Part shown: piece by piece, positions 1 through 8,830 of the stretch
Position numbering within the stretch: the stretch's first letter is position 1
Layout of the letters: the number at the start of each line of letters is the position of its first letter
DNA from: Geothrix terrae
Lineage (GTDB): Bacteria > Acidobacteriota > Holophagae > Holophagales > Holophagaceae
NCBI RefSeq assembly: GCF_022808775.1
Contig: NZ_JAKZLA010000003.1
Coordinates: 539,373-603,372 of the forward strand
DNA length: 64,000 nucleotides
Direction: 5' to 3'
Notes under the pieces: model-generated
What the model saw: only the letters and a program-made list of their open reading frames with translations
Database searches by the model: none
What the model was told of the DNA's origin: nothing
Made by a program: the position numbers and the translations under genes

Positions 1-1
1 C

Positions 2-382
<381 letters not shown>

Positions 383-389
383 GCGGTCG

Positions 390-1298
390 TTAGCGGGCTT
401 CCGGCCAGGCCCTCCGCAGATCCTCCGCGAAGACCCCCATGGCTTCGGCCAGGGGGGATTCCCGCCGCCAGGCCAGCACCAGGGTGCGTCCGGGTGTGGG
501 TCGGCCGAAGGGGCGCAGGGCCAGCGGCGCACGGCTCGCCTCCACCGGGATGCAAAGGCCGGGCAGCAGCGTGAGGCCCAGGCCCGCGGCCACCATCTGC
601 ACCAGAGTGGGCAGGCTGGAGGCCCGGAAGTCCACCTCCCGCACCCCCGCCTCCCCGCAGAAGGCCAGGGCCTGGCCCCGCAGGCAGTGACCATCCTCCA
701 GCAGGAGGAGGGGCTGGCCCTCCAGGTCCCGCAGGCTCACCTGGGCCTTCCGGGTCGCGGGATGGTGGAGGGGTGCCGCCAGCAGGAAGGGATCCTCCTG
801 CAGGGGCACCCGCACCAGGTCGCCCAGGTCCGTCCCCTCCGCCAGGATGGCCGCCTCCAGGCCCCCTGCGGCCAGCTCCGCCAGCAGGACGGGCGTGCGC
901 TCCTCCCGCAGCTTCAGGCGCAGGTCCGGGTGCGCGGCGGCCAGGACGGGCAGCACCTCCGGCAGCAGGTAGGGCGCCACCGTGGGGATGACCCCCAGGC
1001 GCCAAACGCCCTGGAAGGGATCCCGCCAGACCTGGGCCGAGGCCAGCAGGTCCTGGGTTTCTCGCAGGATGCGGCGGGCCCGGGCCACCACCGCCTCGCC
1101 CGCGGGCGTGAGGAGCACGCGGCGGTGGTCCCGCTCGAACAGCCGCAGGCCCAGGGTGGCCTCGATCTGCTGGATCTGGGCGCTGAGGGAGGGCTGGGAG
1201 ACGTGGACGCGCGCCGCCGCCCGGTGGAAGCCCAGGGTGTCTGCCAGGGCCACCAGGTACTCCAGCTGCCGGAAGGAGAGGTCCGAGGGGCGCGCCAC
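390..1298 (-). CDS. oxyR: OxyR-type LysR hydrogen-peroxide sensor/regulator
   Basis: A 302-residue LysR-family regulator begun at GTG 1298, the only start that places the winged-helix DNA-binding domain (about residues 5-65) at the N terminus. The effector domain carries OxyR hallmarks: GVIPTVAPYLLP with Thr105, and the redox pair Cys205 and Cys214 in EDGHCLRGQALAFC, with the same eight-residue spacing as E. coli Cys199/Cys208. Peroxide would oxidise these to a disulfide and switch the protein to its activating form. It is transcribed away from a rubrerythrin gene, and the 142-bp gap holds an OxyR-like operator, so regulation of the rubrerythrin operon and of itself is likely. No strong ribosome binding site precedes the GTG, so the exact start is less certain than the identity. 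Confidence 0.9.
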   Translation of the reverse strand: MARPSDLSFRQLEYLVALADTLGFHRAAARVHVSQPSLSAQIQQIEATLGLRLFERDHRRVLLTPAGEAVVARARRILRETQDLLASAQVWRDPFQGVWRLGVIPTVAPYLLPEVLPVLAAAHPDLRLKLREERTPVLLAELAAGGLEAAILAEGTDLGDLVRVPLQEDPFLLAAPLHHPATRKAQVSLRDLEGQPLLLLEDGHCLRGQALAFCGEAGVREVDFRASSLPTLVQMVAAGLGLTLLPGLCIPVEASRAPLALRPFGRPTPGRTLVLAWRRESPLAEAMGVFAEDLRRAWPEAR

Positions 1299-1351
1299 GG
1301 GGGGAGGATGGCAGCCGTAATCGGATCTGCCAAGACTCAATGGCGAAGCCG

Positions 1352-1388
1352 ATAGCCACACCCTATCAACGCGATCTGGAAGAAGTAT
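1352..1388. promoter_or_regulatory. OxyR-type operator between oxyR and rubrerythrin
   Basis: ATAG (1352-1355), seven bases, CTAT (1363-1366), seven bases, ATCT (1374-1377), seven bases, GTAT (1385-1388). The OxyR consensus is ATAG-N7-CTAT-N7-ATAG-N7-CTAT, so spacing is exact and 13 of 16 half-site bases match. It lies in the divergent promoter region, ending about 50 bp before the rubrerythrin start, where an activator would touch the -35 zone. Confidence 0.7.
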
Positions 1389-1431
1389 CGGCCCGCCGGC
1401 GCCCCCGGACCTATGTTGGGGACCCGATCCC

Positions 1432-1438
1432 GGAGGAG
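1432..1438 (+). promoter_or_regulatory. Strong ribosome binding site for rubrerythrin
   Basis: GGAGGAG two bases before the ATG at 1441. A possible -10 element TATGTT lies at 1412-1417; no good -35 is seen, consistent with an activator-dependent promoter. Confidence 0.6.
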
Positions 1439-1440
1439 CC

Positions 1441-1860
1441 ATGACCAAGCTCAAAGGCACCCGCACCCACCAGAACCTGAAGGACGCCTTCGCGGGCGAA
1501 TCCCAGGCCAACCGCCGCTACCTCTACTTCGCCAAGGTGGCCGACATCGAGGGCTACCCGGAGGTGGCAGGCAACTTCAAGGAGACCGCCGACGGCGAGA
1601 CCGGCCATGCCCACGGGCACCTGGACTACCTGAAGGCTGTGGGTGATCCCGCCACGGACCTGCCCATCGGCGACACCGCCCTGAACCTCAAGTCCGCCAT
1701 CGCCGGCGAGACCCACGAGTACACGGACATGTATCCGGGCATGGCCAAGACCGCCCGCGAGGAGGGCTTCGCCGAGATCGCCGACTGGTTCGAGACCTTG
1801 GCCAAGGCCGAGAAGAGCCACGCCGGCCGCTTCCAGAAGATGCTCGAATCCATCAGCTAA
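1441..1860 (+). CDS. Rubrerythrin-family diiron protein, no rubredoxin domain
   Basis: A 139-residue ferritin-like four-helix protein that would reduce hydrogen peroxide at a diiron site in the cytoplasm. Visible ligands follow the rubrerythrin pattern: Glu20 in [10 protein letters not shown], Glu53 and His56 in [10 protein letters not shown], Glu90 and Glu93 in [11 protein letters not shown], Glu124 and His127 in AEKSHAGRF. The C-terminal rubredoxin domain (two CxxC knuckles) of classical rubrerythrins is absent, so electrons must come from a separate carrier, perhaps the iron-sulfur oxidoreductase encoded next. An OxyR-type operator lies upstream. The family call is firm; the electron donor is inference. 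Confidence 0.92.
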   Translation: MTKLKGTRTHQNLKDAFAGESQANRRYLYFAKVADIEGYPEVAGNFKETADGETGHAHGHLDYLKAVGDPATDLPIGDTALNLKSAIAGETHEYTDMYPGMAKTAREEGFAEIADWFETLAKAEKSHAGRFQKMLESIS

Positions 1861-1868
1861 AAAAAGCG

Positions 1869-1957
1869 GGAACGCGAAGGACGCGAACAGGCCGAAGAGC
1901 CGCGAACAAAGAATGATTGCTCGGCGTCCTTCGCTACCTCTGCGTTCTTCGCGTTCC
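1869..1957. repeat. Compound inverted repeat between rubrerythrin and FeS oxidoreductase genes
   Basis: Two perfect 11-bp inverted pairs overlap: 1869-1879 with 1947-1957 (GGAACGCGAAG / CTTCGCGTTCC), and 1874-1884 with 1924-1934 (GCGAAGGACGC / GCGTCCTTCGC). They fill most of the 117-bp gap between two genes that probably share a transcript. It may be a REP-like intergenic element or an RNA processing/attenuation structure; it lacks a T-run of the kind expected of an intrinsic terminator. Confidence 0.6.
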
Positions 1958-1977
1958 GGATCCTTTCGAGGTGACGC

Positions 1978-3372
1978 ATGGCCGAGCGCTACGAGGTGGG
2001 CGACCACGCGCGCCCGCACACCACACCGGGCGAGCGCATCAGCTACGTGGCCGGGAAGGGCACCACCTACGATGCCGCGGATCCGCGCTACTGGGACGAG
2101 ACCTTGCTGAAGGAGGAGGTGGAGCGGGCCTTCGAGATCTGCCACGGCTGCCGCATGTGCTTCAAGTACTGCGACGCCTTCCCCGGCCTCTTCGCCCTGC
2201 TGGACGAGAAGCACCACGGCGACGTGCGCGCCCTCTCGAAGGCGGAGCGCGACGGCGTCATGGACGGCTGCTTCCAGTGCAAGCTCTGCGAGGTGCAGTG
2301 CCCCTACACACCCCGGGAAGGCCACGCCTTCGCCCTCGACTTCCCCAAGCTCGTCCACCGCTACCAGGCCCAGCGCCGGAAGCGCGAGGGCGGCACGCTC
2401 CGGGACAAGCTCCTGGGCAATCCGGACCTCTCCGCGAAGCTGGCCCGGGCCTCCTTCGGCCTGGCCAACACCATGAACCGGGTGTCGATCCACCGCTGGT
2501 TCATGGAGAAGACGCTGGGCATCCACCGGGCGGCCCACCTGCCGGACTTCGCCGCCGCCACCTTCGAAGCCTGGGCCGAGAAGAGCGGCCGCATCCAGAC
2601 GGAGCCCGGCGCTGAGGCCGTACTCTTCCAGACCTGCATTGTGCAGAACAACGAGCCCCAGCTCGGCAAGGACACCCTGGAGGTGCTGGAGAAGAACGGC
2701 TGCCGGGCGGGTTGTGTGAAGGGGCTCCAGTGCTGCGGCATGCCCGCCTGGGAGCACGGCGACCTGGAGAGCCTCCGGAAGCAGGCCCACGCCAACCTGG
2801 ACGCCCTCATGCCCCACGTGGAGGCGGGCTCGCTGGTGCTGGCCATCAACCCCACCTGCGCCATGATGCTGCGCCAGGAGTATCCGGAGCTGCTGGAGGG
2901 CGCGGACCGTGAGCGGGCGAAGAAGCTCGCCGCCGCCGTGCGCGATCCCGCGGAGTTCCTCTGGTCCATCCGGAACGAGCCCCGGGCGAACTGGAGCTTC
3001 GAATCCAGCCCCGGTCCCATCGCCTACCATGCCCCCTGCCACCTCCGCGCCCAGCGGGTGGGCTTCAAGGGCCGCGACCTGCTGAAGAAGATCCCCGGTG
3101 TCACCCTCACCTCCGTGATGGAGTGCTGCGGCCACGACGGCACCTACGCCATGCGCGCCGAGACCTACGAGGCCAGCCGGCGCGTGGGCCAGAAGGCCTT
3201 CACGGGCATGCAGGCCGCGGAAGAGGCGGAGGTCTGGGCCACAGAGTGCCCCCTGGCGGGCATGCAGTTCGAACAGCACGCCGGGCGGCGGGCCCTGCAT
3301 CCCATGACCATCCTGGCCCGGGCCTACCGCAAGGATGGGTTTCCGAAGGCCGTGGATCCTCAGGTGGAGTGA
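1978..3372 (+). CDS. GlpC/HdrD-like iron-sulfur oxidoreductase
   Basis: A 464-residue soluble protein with two ferredoxin-type [4Fe-4S] motifs, Cys55-58-61-65 (CHGCRMCFKYC) and Cys98-101-104-108 (CFQCKLCEVQC), followed by two CCG domains (GLQCCGMPAW near 250 and MECCGHDG near 385, each with an upstream partner Cys such as APCHL). This architecture is that of GlpC, HdrD and related subunits that pass electrons between a flavoprotein or quinone and a thiol or metal centre. It follows rubrerythrin and precedes a DUF3501 gene two bases after its stop, a trio conserved in several phyla. The likely role is electron transfer in peroxide detoxification, but its donor and acceptor are not shown by sequence. 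Confidence 0.85.
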   Translation: MAERYEVGDHARPHTTPGERISYVAGKGTTYDAADPRYWDETLLKEEVERAFEICHGCRMCFKYCDAFPGLFALLDEKHHGDVRALSKAERDGVMDGCFQCKLCEVQCPYTPREGHAFALDFPKLVHRYQAQRRKREGGTLRDKLLGNPDLSAKLARASFGLANTMNRVSIHRWFMEKTLGIHRAAHLPDFAAATFEAWAEKSGRIQTEPGAEAVLFQTCIVQNNEPQLGKDTLEVLEKNGCRAGCVKGLQCCGMPAWEHGDLESLRKQAHANLDALMPHVEAGSLVLAINPTCAMMLRQEYPELLEGADRERAKKLAAAVRDPAEFLWSIRNEPRANWSFESSPGPIAYHAPCHLRAQRVGFKGRDLLKKIPGVTLTSVMECCGHDGTYAMRAETYEASRRVGQKAFTGMQAAEEAEVWATECPLAGMQFEQHAGRRALHPMTILARAYRKDGFPKAVDPQVE

Positions 3373-3374
3373 CG

Positions 3375-3944
3375 ATGGCGCGGGTCGATCGTTCCGAGAT
3401 CCTGGACTTCCTCACCTACGCCGACCGGCGGGACGCCATCCGGGCCTCCGCCATGGCCGCCAAGGACCTGCGCCGGGTCCACCTGGGCGAGCACCTCACC
3501 CTGCTCTTCGAGAACCGGGAGACCATCCGCTACCAGATCCAGGAGATGGTGCGGGCCGAGCAGATGGTGCGCGAATCGGACATCCAGCACGAGCTGGACA
3601 CCTACAACGCCCTCCTGGGCGGCGAGGGGGAGCTGGGCTGCACCCTGCTCATCGAGATCCCGGACGCGGCCCTGCGCCCCGTGCTCCTCCGGCGCTGGCG
3701 GGGCCTCCCGGGCCACCTGCACCTGACCTTCACGGACGGCACCCGGGAGACGGCCCGCTTCGATGCGACCCAGATGGATGAGGCCCGCCTCTCCTCCGTG
3801 CAGTTCCTCATCTTTCCCGTGGACGACCGCGTCCCCGCGGGCCTGATGGTGGACCTGCCGGAGCTCGCAGCCAGCACCTCGCTCGGCCCCGCCACCCAGC
3901 GGGCCCTGCTGGAGGACCTGGGACGGCCTCCGGCAGAGGCATAA
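3375..3944 (+). CDS. DUF3501 family protein
   Basis: A 189-residue acidic cytoplasmic protein beginning at ATG 3375, two bases after the preceding stop, so co-translation is likely. The sequence matches the DUF3501 family: an N-terminal helical stretch including VHLGEHLTLLFENRETIRYQIQEMVRAE, a central segment with GELGCTLLIEIPD, then a beta-rich half ending in the LSSVQFLIFPVDD region. No cofactor-binding cysteines or catalytic motif are evident. Family members sit beside rubrerythrin and GlpC-like genes, which suggests an accessory role in that redox module; the biochemical function is not established to my knowledge. Confidence 0.85.
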   Translation: MARVDRSEILDFLTYADRRDAIRASAMAAKDLRRVHLGEHLTLLFENRETIRYQIQEMVRAEQMVRESDIQHELDTYNALLGGEGELGCTLLIEIPDAALRPVLLRRWRGLPGHLHLTFTDGTRETARFDATQMDEARLSSVQFLIFPVDDRVPAGLMVDLPELAASTSLGPATQRALLEDLGRPPAEA

Positions 3945-3951
3945 TGCCTCC

Positions 3952-4584
3952 ATGCCCGACGTCGACCTCACTCCCCTGGAATGCCGCATCCTCGGCTGCC
4001 TGCTGGAGAAGCAGCTCAGCACGCCGGACGTCTATCCCCTCTCGCTGAACGCCCTGGTGAACGCCTGCAACCAGTCCAGCAACCGGGAGCCCGTGCTGGC
4101 GGTGGCAGAGGCGGAGGTCCATGCGGCGGTGGAGGCGCTCATCGGCCGGGGCCTGGTGGAGACCTGGCCGGGCCGGGTGCTCAAGTTCGCCCACACGGCC
4201 AAGCCCACCTGGAACCTGTCCGTGCAGGAGGCGGCCCTGCTGGCGGAGCTGCTGCTGCGGGGTCCGCAGACGCCCGGCGAGCTGCGCACGAACACGAAGC
4301 GCATGTACGCCTTCCCTGACCTGGCGGAGCTGGAGGGCTGCCTGGCGGCCCTGATGGAAGCGGAGCCCCCCCTGGCCGTGCGCCTGACCCGGGCCCCGGG
4401 CGCCCGGGAGGCGCGGGTGGCGCACCTGCTCTCGGGCCCGGTGGCGGCCGAGACCGCTCCCGCCAAGGCCACCGTTCCCGTCACGCCCGGCAGGGTGGAA
4501 CAGCTGGAAGTCGAGGTCGCCTCGCTGCGCGAGGAGCTCGCGGACCTGCGCCAGGCCTTCGAAGCCTTCAGGGCCCAGTTCTAG
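3952..4584 (+). CDS. yceH: YceH-family (DUF480) winged-helix protein
   Basis: A 210-residue protein with the DUF480 signature: ECRILGCLLEKQLSTPDVYPLSLNALVNACNQSSNREPV near the N terminus, then a second winged-helix-like unit with ELLLRGPQTPGELRTNTKRM. The last 30 residues form a predicted coiled coil (heptads in VEVASLREELADLRQAFEAF). It starts eight bases after the DUF3501 gene and may share its transcript. YceH homologues are widespread, presumably DNA-binding, and have no settled function. Length equals the usual family size. Confidence 0.88.
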   Translation: MPDVDLTPLECRILGCLLEKQLSTPDVYPLSLNALVNACNQSSNREPVLAVAEAEVHAAVEALIGRGLVETWPGRVLKFAHTAKPTWNLSVQEAALLAELLLRGPQTPGELRTNTKRMYAFPDLAELEGCLAALMEAEPPLAVRLTRAPGAREARVAHLLSGPVAAETAPAKATVPVTPGRVEQLEVEVASLREELADLRQAFEAFRAQF

Positions 4585-4604
4585 AGCCGGCCGAAAATCC
4601 CACG

Positions 4605-5060
4605 TCAAAGATCCCGGTAGGCCACATTCAGGGCCCGGAGGCCGGCCACCAGGTCGCCCCGGCGGGCGGGATCCACTTGGAGCACCAGGTGGAAGGGCTG
4701 GGGAGCCAGATCCTCGGCGGTATCGGCCAGGACGGCCATCAGCGTGACCCCATCCTCCGGCGGTGCGTCCTGAAGGAGCTGATCCGCCTCCAGGATCAGG
4801 AAGGCGCCGCCCTCGGGCAGGTCCGAGAGGCAGTCCCGCAGGCTGTCCCAGGTGCCGCCGAAGTGGGGCGGGAACTGGGCCGCGGCCGCCCATTCGTCCA
4901 GGAGTCCCTGGCGGGTCCGCATGCGATCGCCCCGCAGCCAGCGGAGCATGCGGCCCGTCTCCACGGGCGCGGCATCCACCAGGGCGGAGGCGGACCCGGA
5001 CCACACATGCACGCGGGGCCGCTGGGTCGAGGCCAGAAAGGACCAGTCCACCTCGGCCAT
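4605..5060 (-). CDS. Barstar-family ribonuclease inhibitor
   Basis: About 151 residues, started at the ATG whose first base (5060) is the last base of the upstream TGA stop (TGATG junction). The second half has the barstar fold signature: a TRQGLLDEWAAAAQFPPHFGGTWDSLRDCLSDL segment, then strands with FLILEADQLL. Barstar proteins bind the active site of barnase-type guanyl-preferring RNases in the cytoplasm. The gene immediately upstream encodes such an RNase, so this is its likely immunity partner. The N-terminal 45 residues extend beyond minimal barstar (about 90 residues) and have no clear match. Confidence 0.85.
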   Translation of the reverse strand: MAEVDWSFLASTQRPRVHVWSGSASALVDAAPVETGRMLRWLRGDRMRTRQGLLDEWAAAAQFPPHFGGTWDSLRDCLSDLPEGGAFLILEADQLLQDAPPEDGVTLMAVLADTAEDLAPQPFHLVLQVDPARRGDLVAGLRALNVAYRDL

Positions 5061-5470
5061 CACTTCACCTCGGTGAAGGTGCGGTAGTGGTCCGCCGTGT
5101 ACCAGGCCCGGCCGTCACTGCCGGTCACCAGGCGCTCGGCACCGCGGTTGCGCCCCTCGGCCTTGGGGTGCACGTCCCATTCCCGGTACTCGATGCGCTT
5201 GCGGCGGGCGTCGTAGCGGGGCAGCGCCCCCTCGTAGTTCCCGAAGACCCGCCCGCCGATGTACCCCGGCGGAGCGTAGCCGTGCTGGCGGACGTAGGCC
5301 AGGGTCTCTCGGGCCGGCGCGGGAATCGGGTCGCTCGGCGGGGCCTGCTGAACCTGGGCCGGCTGAGTCGGAGGCGCCGGCTCGGGGCCGCAGGCCAGCG
5401 GGGCCACCAAGGCGGCCAGGAGCGCCAAGCCACCGGCCAGGTGTGCGAGGGTCCTCCGCCAGCAGGTCAT
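5060..5470 (-). CDS. Exported guanyl-specific (barnase/RNase Sa type) ribonuclease
   Basis: A 136-residue protein started at ATG 5470. Residues 1-28 look like a signal peptide with a possible, imperfect lipobox (PLAC, Cys27). A proline-rich linker follows, then a microbial ribonuclease domain. Key residues fit the RNase Sa/barnase pattern: Glu97 in YREWDVHP as general base, Arg113 in GAERLV, and His128 in TADHYRTF as general acid. It would cut RNA 3' of guanosines. The coupled downstream barstar gene protects the producer's cytoplasm. Whether it acts as a nutrient RNase or a toxin against neighbours cannot be told from sequence. Confidence 0.85.
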   Translation of the reverse strand: MTCWRRTLAHLAGGLALLAALVAPLACGPEPAPPTQPAQVQQAPPSDPIPAPARETLAYVRQHGYAPPGYIGGRVFGNYEGALPRYDARRKRIEYREWDVHPKAEGRNRGAERLVTGSDGRAWYTADHYRTFTEVK

Positions 5471-5513
5471 GGGTGCTCCGGAAAGGGCCTTCAGTCTACC
5501 CGGGCTCCGATGA

Positions 5514-6833
5514 TCAGGCCTTGGAGGATCCGGCCTCCAGGACGCCGCCATGCCGCTTGTCCGCCCGCAGCAGGAGGAAGGCGAAGACGAGCCCGGCCAA
5601 GCCCAGCCCCGCGAACATGATCTGGGTGGAGGTATAGGTTCCCGTCACGTCCCGCAGCTTGCCGTTGAGATAGGGGAACAGCGCCAGACCCAGGTTCTGG
5701 ATGGCGGTCATCAGGCCGAAGGCCGTGCCCACCCGGTTCTCCTCCACCACCAGGGGCACCGAAGGCCACATGGCGGCGGGCACCAGCACGAAGGCCGCGC
5801 CCAGCATCACCATCATCGGGATGGGATTCCAGTGGGTGATGCCCATCAGGAGGTGCGCCGGGATCATCAGCAGGGAGCCCACCACCATCAGAGAGGCGCG
5901 CCGGCCCAGGCGATCCACCAGGTCACCCGCGAAGGGCGCGAAGAACATCGAGGCGGCGATGGCGATGCTCGTGATCCCCGGCGCGGTGCTGAACATGTGG
6001 GTGAAGTTGTAGAACACCCGGGACAGGAACCCCCCGTTCGAGACGCTGACCAGGGGGATCCCCCATTTGTCGTGGAACATGTCCGTGGAGAGGGCGGTGA
6101 ACGGGAAGATGGCGCTGTAGAAGGTCACGCAGAGCAGCACCACGAACCAGTAGGACGAGGTGAACTTCTTGAGGTCCGAGAAGACGATCTTGTCGCCGGC
6201 GCCGGCTTTCGGCAGGGACAGCTCGCGCTCGCCGTGCCGGTCCATGGCGACGAAGACCAGGTTGCAGACCACGGAGAAGAGACAGAGCAGGGCCGCCGCC
6301 CAGAGGGCCGTGCGGAAGCTGTGGAAGTGGTCCGCGATGAGCTCCTCGGTGTTGAAGGAGAACAGCGTGCCCACCCGGCTGAGGGTCAGCGCGATCCCGA
6401 AGGCCATGGCCATCTCCTTGCCCTTGAACCAGCGGCTGATGATGGCGCTCTGGACCACGATGAGGGATTCGGAGCCGGCGCCGAAGATCAGCCGTCCGAA
6501 GATGAGCATCCACTTGCCCTTCGCCACCGCCACGATGACCGCGCCCAGGAAGACGAGGGTGCTGAACAGCAGGCTGGCCTTGCGGGGCCCCAGCTTGTCG
6601 TAGAGCATGCCGCCGAAGAACACGATGGCGATGGCGGCCACCGAATAGGCCGTATAGAGATTGCCGATGGTGCTCCGGTCGAGGTTCAGCTCCCGCATCA
6701 GCGTGGTCTCGAGGGCCCCGATGCTGTCGTAGGCGAAGTAGCTCCCCAGCACCAGCAGGCTGATGAAGATCAGGATCGTGAACCGGTAGAGCCGGGAACT
6801 CGGATGAAAGGCGCCGGGAATCGCGGAGGTCAT
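5514..6833 (-). CDS. MFS transporter
   Basis: A 439-residue integral membrane protein with about 12 hydrophobic segments. ATG 6833 is preceded by GAGGA at a suitable distance, so the longer upstream frame is not used. The MFS motif between segments 2 and 3 is seen ([16 protein letters not shown]), with its counterpart in the second half ([15 protein letters not shown]). The cytoplasmic central loop is around residues 190-220. Overall style resembles MFSD1-like and nitrate/oxalate-type facilitators, but no substrate-specific signature is clear. It lies 43 bp upstream of the RNase-barstar pair on the same strand and might be co-transcribed with it. Confidence 0.85.
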   Translation of the reverse strand: MTSAIPGAFHPSSRLYRFTILIFISLLVLGSYFAYDSIGALETTLMRELNLDRSTIGNLYTAYSVAAIAIVFFGGMLYDKLGPRKASLLFSTLVFLGAVIVAVAKGKWMLIFGRLIFGAGSESLIVVQSAIISRWFKGKEMAMAFGIALTLSRVGTLFSFNTEELIADHFHSFRTALWAAALLCLFSVVCNLVFVAMDRHGERELSLPKAGAGDKIVFSDLKKFTSSYWFVVLLCVTFYSAIFPFTALSTDMFHDKWGIPLVSVSNGGFLSRVFYNFTHMFSTAPGITSIAIAASMFFAPFAGDLVDRLGRRASLMVVGSLLMIPAHLLMGITHWNPIPMMVMLGAAFVLVPAAMWPSVPLVVEENRVGTAFGLMTAIQNLGLALFPYLNGKLRDVTGTYTSTQIMFAGLGLAGLVFAFLLLRADKRHGGVLEAGSSKA

Positions 6834-7068
6834 CGTGGGGTCCTCAGGTGGGCCAGAGCGACAGCAGAAACAAGGGGAAAGCCGGGGTGACTCGATCCCC
6901 GATGGTGACAGGGGCCTCCCCAAACCCCGCAAATAGAATTGATTCTCATAAAAATTCATAACACTTAACAGGGTTGTTTTGCCTTCTGGCACCTAGCATT
7001 CATCCACGCACCTCAGTCCTTGTCATCCCCATCCACCCATCTGGAGCTCAAGCTCCCTGGAGGTCACC
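6834..7068. promoter_or_regulatory. Divergent promoter region with AT-rich core
   Basis: A 235-bp gap between the divergent MFS and peptidase genes. Bases about 6930-6975 are markedly AT-rich for this genome (AATAGAATTGATTCTCAT and following), the probable promoter area. A weak resemblance to a Fur box is noted but not supported. Confidence 0.4.
7059..7064 (+). promoter_or_regulatory. Shine-Dalgarno that fixes a TTG start
   Basis: GGAGGT ends four bases before TTG 7069 and no in-frame ATG/GTG fits the signal peptide better, so the peptidase is read from TTG. Confidence 0.65.
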
Positions 7069-8736
7069 TTGCCATCTCGTCTCGCCCTTCGCCTTGCCGC
7101 CGCCGCGCTTCTGGTGGTCCCGGCCTTCGCCGCCCGCCCCGTGGACAACCCCCTCGCCAACGAGGCGGCCCGCCACCTGGACGCCCGCGTCTTCCAGCTG
7201 GGCCTGGACCGGAACGCCGGCTTCGCCACCAAGAACATCTTGGAAGAGGCCACCGGCGACGCCCACGTCCGCATGAACCAGTTCTACAAGGGCGTGCGCG
7301 TGTTCGAGGGCGAGACCATCGTCCACATGCGGGGTGGCGTCGTCACCGGCCGCACGGATGCCCTGGTCCGCGGCCTCAACCTGAACGTGACTCCCACCCT
7401 CGGTGCCTCCGAGGCCCTGGCGGTGGCCCACCAGTCCCTGGCCCCCAAGGGCGCCTACGCCCACACGCCCACCTCCGAGCTCGTGGTGGTGACCGTCGGC
7501 CAGCCCACCCTGGCCTATCACGTCCACACGGAGCTGGAGAACGGCGCCGAGGAGACCCGCCACACCGACTTCCTCGTGGACGCCCACAGCGGCGCCATCC
7601 TGGAGCAGTGGAGCACCCTCCACACCACCGCCGCCAACGGCACCGGCAACAGCCAGTACTCCGGCACCGTCGCGCTGAACACCAACAGCCTGGCCAGTGG
7701 TTATGAACTGCGCGATACCGTCCGCGGCATGAACTTCGACACCCGCGACCTGAACCACGCCACCACCGGCAACGGCACCACCTACACCGATGCCGACAAC
7801 ACCTGGGGCGACGGGCTCAACTACAACGGCGGGACCACCACCTCCGCCAACGGCCAGACCGCGGCCGTGGACGCCCACTACGGCGTGGGCCTCACCTACG
7901 ACTACTACAAGAACATCTTCGGCCGGAACGGCATCGACGGCATCGGCACCGCCACCTACAGCCGCGTGCACTACAGCAGCGCCTACGACAACGCCTTCTG
8001 GTCCGACAGCTGCTTCTGCATGACCTACGGCGACGGCTCCTCCTTCAAGTCCCTCGAGTCCATCGACGTGGCCGGCCACGAGATGAGCCACGGCGTCTGC
8101 GCCCGCACCGCCAACCTCACCTACCGCGGCGAGTCCGGCGGCCTGAACGAGGCCAACTCCGACATCATGGGCACCATGGTCGAGTTCATGGCCCATGGCG
8201 GCGGCACCACCACCGTGCCCAACTACTCCAACATCACCTCGACCATCAACGTCTACTGGACGGGCACCACCACCCCCACGCCCTCCACCAGCAAGGCCGT
8301 GCCCGCCGCGAACTACCTGATCGGCGAACAGCTGGCCACGAGCAAGTTCACCCATCCCCTGCGCTTCATGTACAAGCCCAGCCTGGACGGCTCCAGTCCC
8401 GACGCCTGGTCCAAGACCCTCGGCCGCCTGGATGTCCACTACAGCTCCGGCGTGGCCAACCACTTCTACTTCCTGCTCTCCCACGGCAGCCAGATCGACA
8501 GCTTCTCCGACGGCGTCCAGTCCCCCATGGCCAACGGCGTCACCAGCGTCGCCGGCGTGGGCAACGACAAGGCCGCCCGCATCTGGTTCCGTGCCCTCAC
8601 GGTCTACATGACCAGCAGCACCAACTACGCCGGCGCCCGCACCGCCACCCTCAGCGCCGCCACGGACCTCTACGGGGCCGGGTCCGCCGAATACAACTCG
8701 GTCAACACCGCCTGGCTCGCCGTGAACGTGAAGTAG
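7069..8736 (+). CDS. Secreted thermolysin-type M4 metallopeptidase
   Basis: A 555-residue preproenzyme read from TTG 7069. Residues 1-22 form a signal peptide ending AFA-A, and residues about 25-185 an FTP/PepSY-type propeptide. The M4 catalytic domain follows, with HEMSH (337-341), the third zinc ligand Glu361 in GGLNEANSD, and the catalytic His near 464 in LDVHYSSGVANHF. The end has the usual DKAARIWFRAL helix region. It would be secreted and autoprocessed to digest proteins outside the cell. No C-terminal PKD or PPC extension is present. A GC-rich hairpin lies just after the stop. Confidence 0.95.
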   Translation: MPSRLALRLAAAALLVVPAFAARPVDNPLANEAARHLDARVFQLGLDRNAGFATKNILEEATGDAHVRMNQFYKGVRVFEGETIVHMRGGVVTGRTDALVRGLNLNVTPTLGASEALAVAHQSLAPKGAYAHTPTSELVVVTVGQPTLAYHVHTELENGAEETRHTDFLVDAHSGAILEQWSTLHTTAANGTGNSQYSGTVALNTNSLASGYELRDTVRGMNFDTRDLNHATTGNGTTYTDADNTWGDGLNYNGGTTTSANGQTAAVDAHYGVGLTYDYYKNIFGRNGIDGIGTATYSRVHYSSAYDNAFWSDSCFCMTYGDGSSFKSLESIDVAGHEMSHGVCARTANLTYRGESGGLNEANSDIMGTMVEFMAHGGGTTTVPNYSNITSTINVYWTGTTTPTPSTSKAVPAANYLIGEQLATSKFTHPLRFMYKPSLDGSSPDAWSKTLGRLDVHYSSGVANHFYFLLSHGSQIDSFSDGVQSPMANGVTSVAGVGNDKAARIWFRALTVYMTSSTNYAGARTATLSAATDLYGAGSAEYNSVNTAWLAVNVK

Positions 8737-8755
8737 CGCTTCCCTCCACCCCGCA

Positions 8756-8779
8756 GCGCCCCGGCCTCGGCCGGGGCGC
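8756..8779 (+). terminator. Hairpin after the M4 peptidase gene
   Basis: Perfect 11-bp stem (8756-8766 with 8769-8779) of G and C, two-base loop, 20 bp after the stop. It lacks a clear T-run, so it may be a pause or 3'-end stabiliser as well as a terminator. Confidence 0.55.
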
Positions 8780-8830
8780 GCTCGTTCTGGCCGCCCTTCC
8801 CCTGGAACCGCCCCTGGCCGATAGTGGTGC

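Noticed and set aside
6930..6960. Fur-box-like sequence upstream of the MFS and peptidase genes
   Set aside because: Only a weak similarity to the 19-bp Fur consensus; no iron-related gene nearby.
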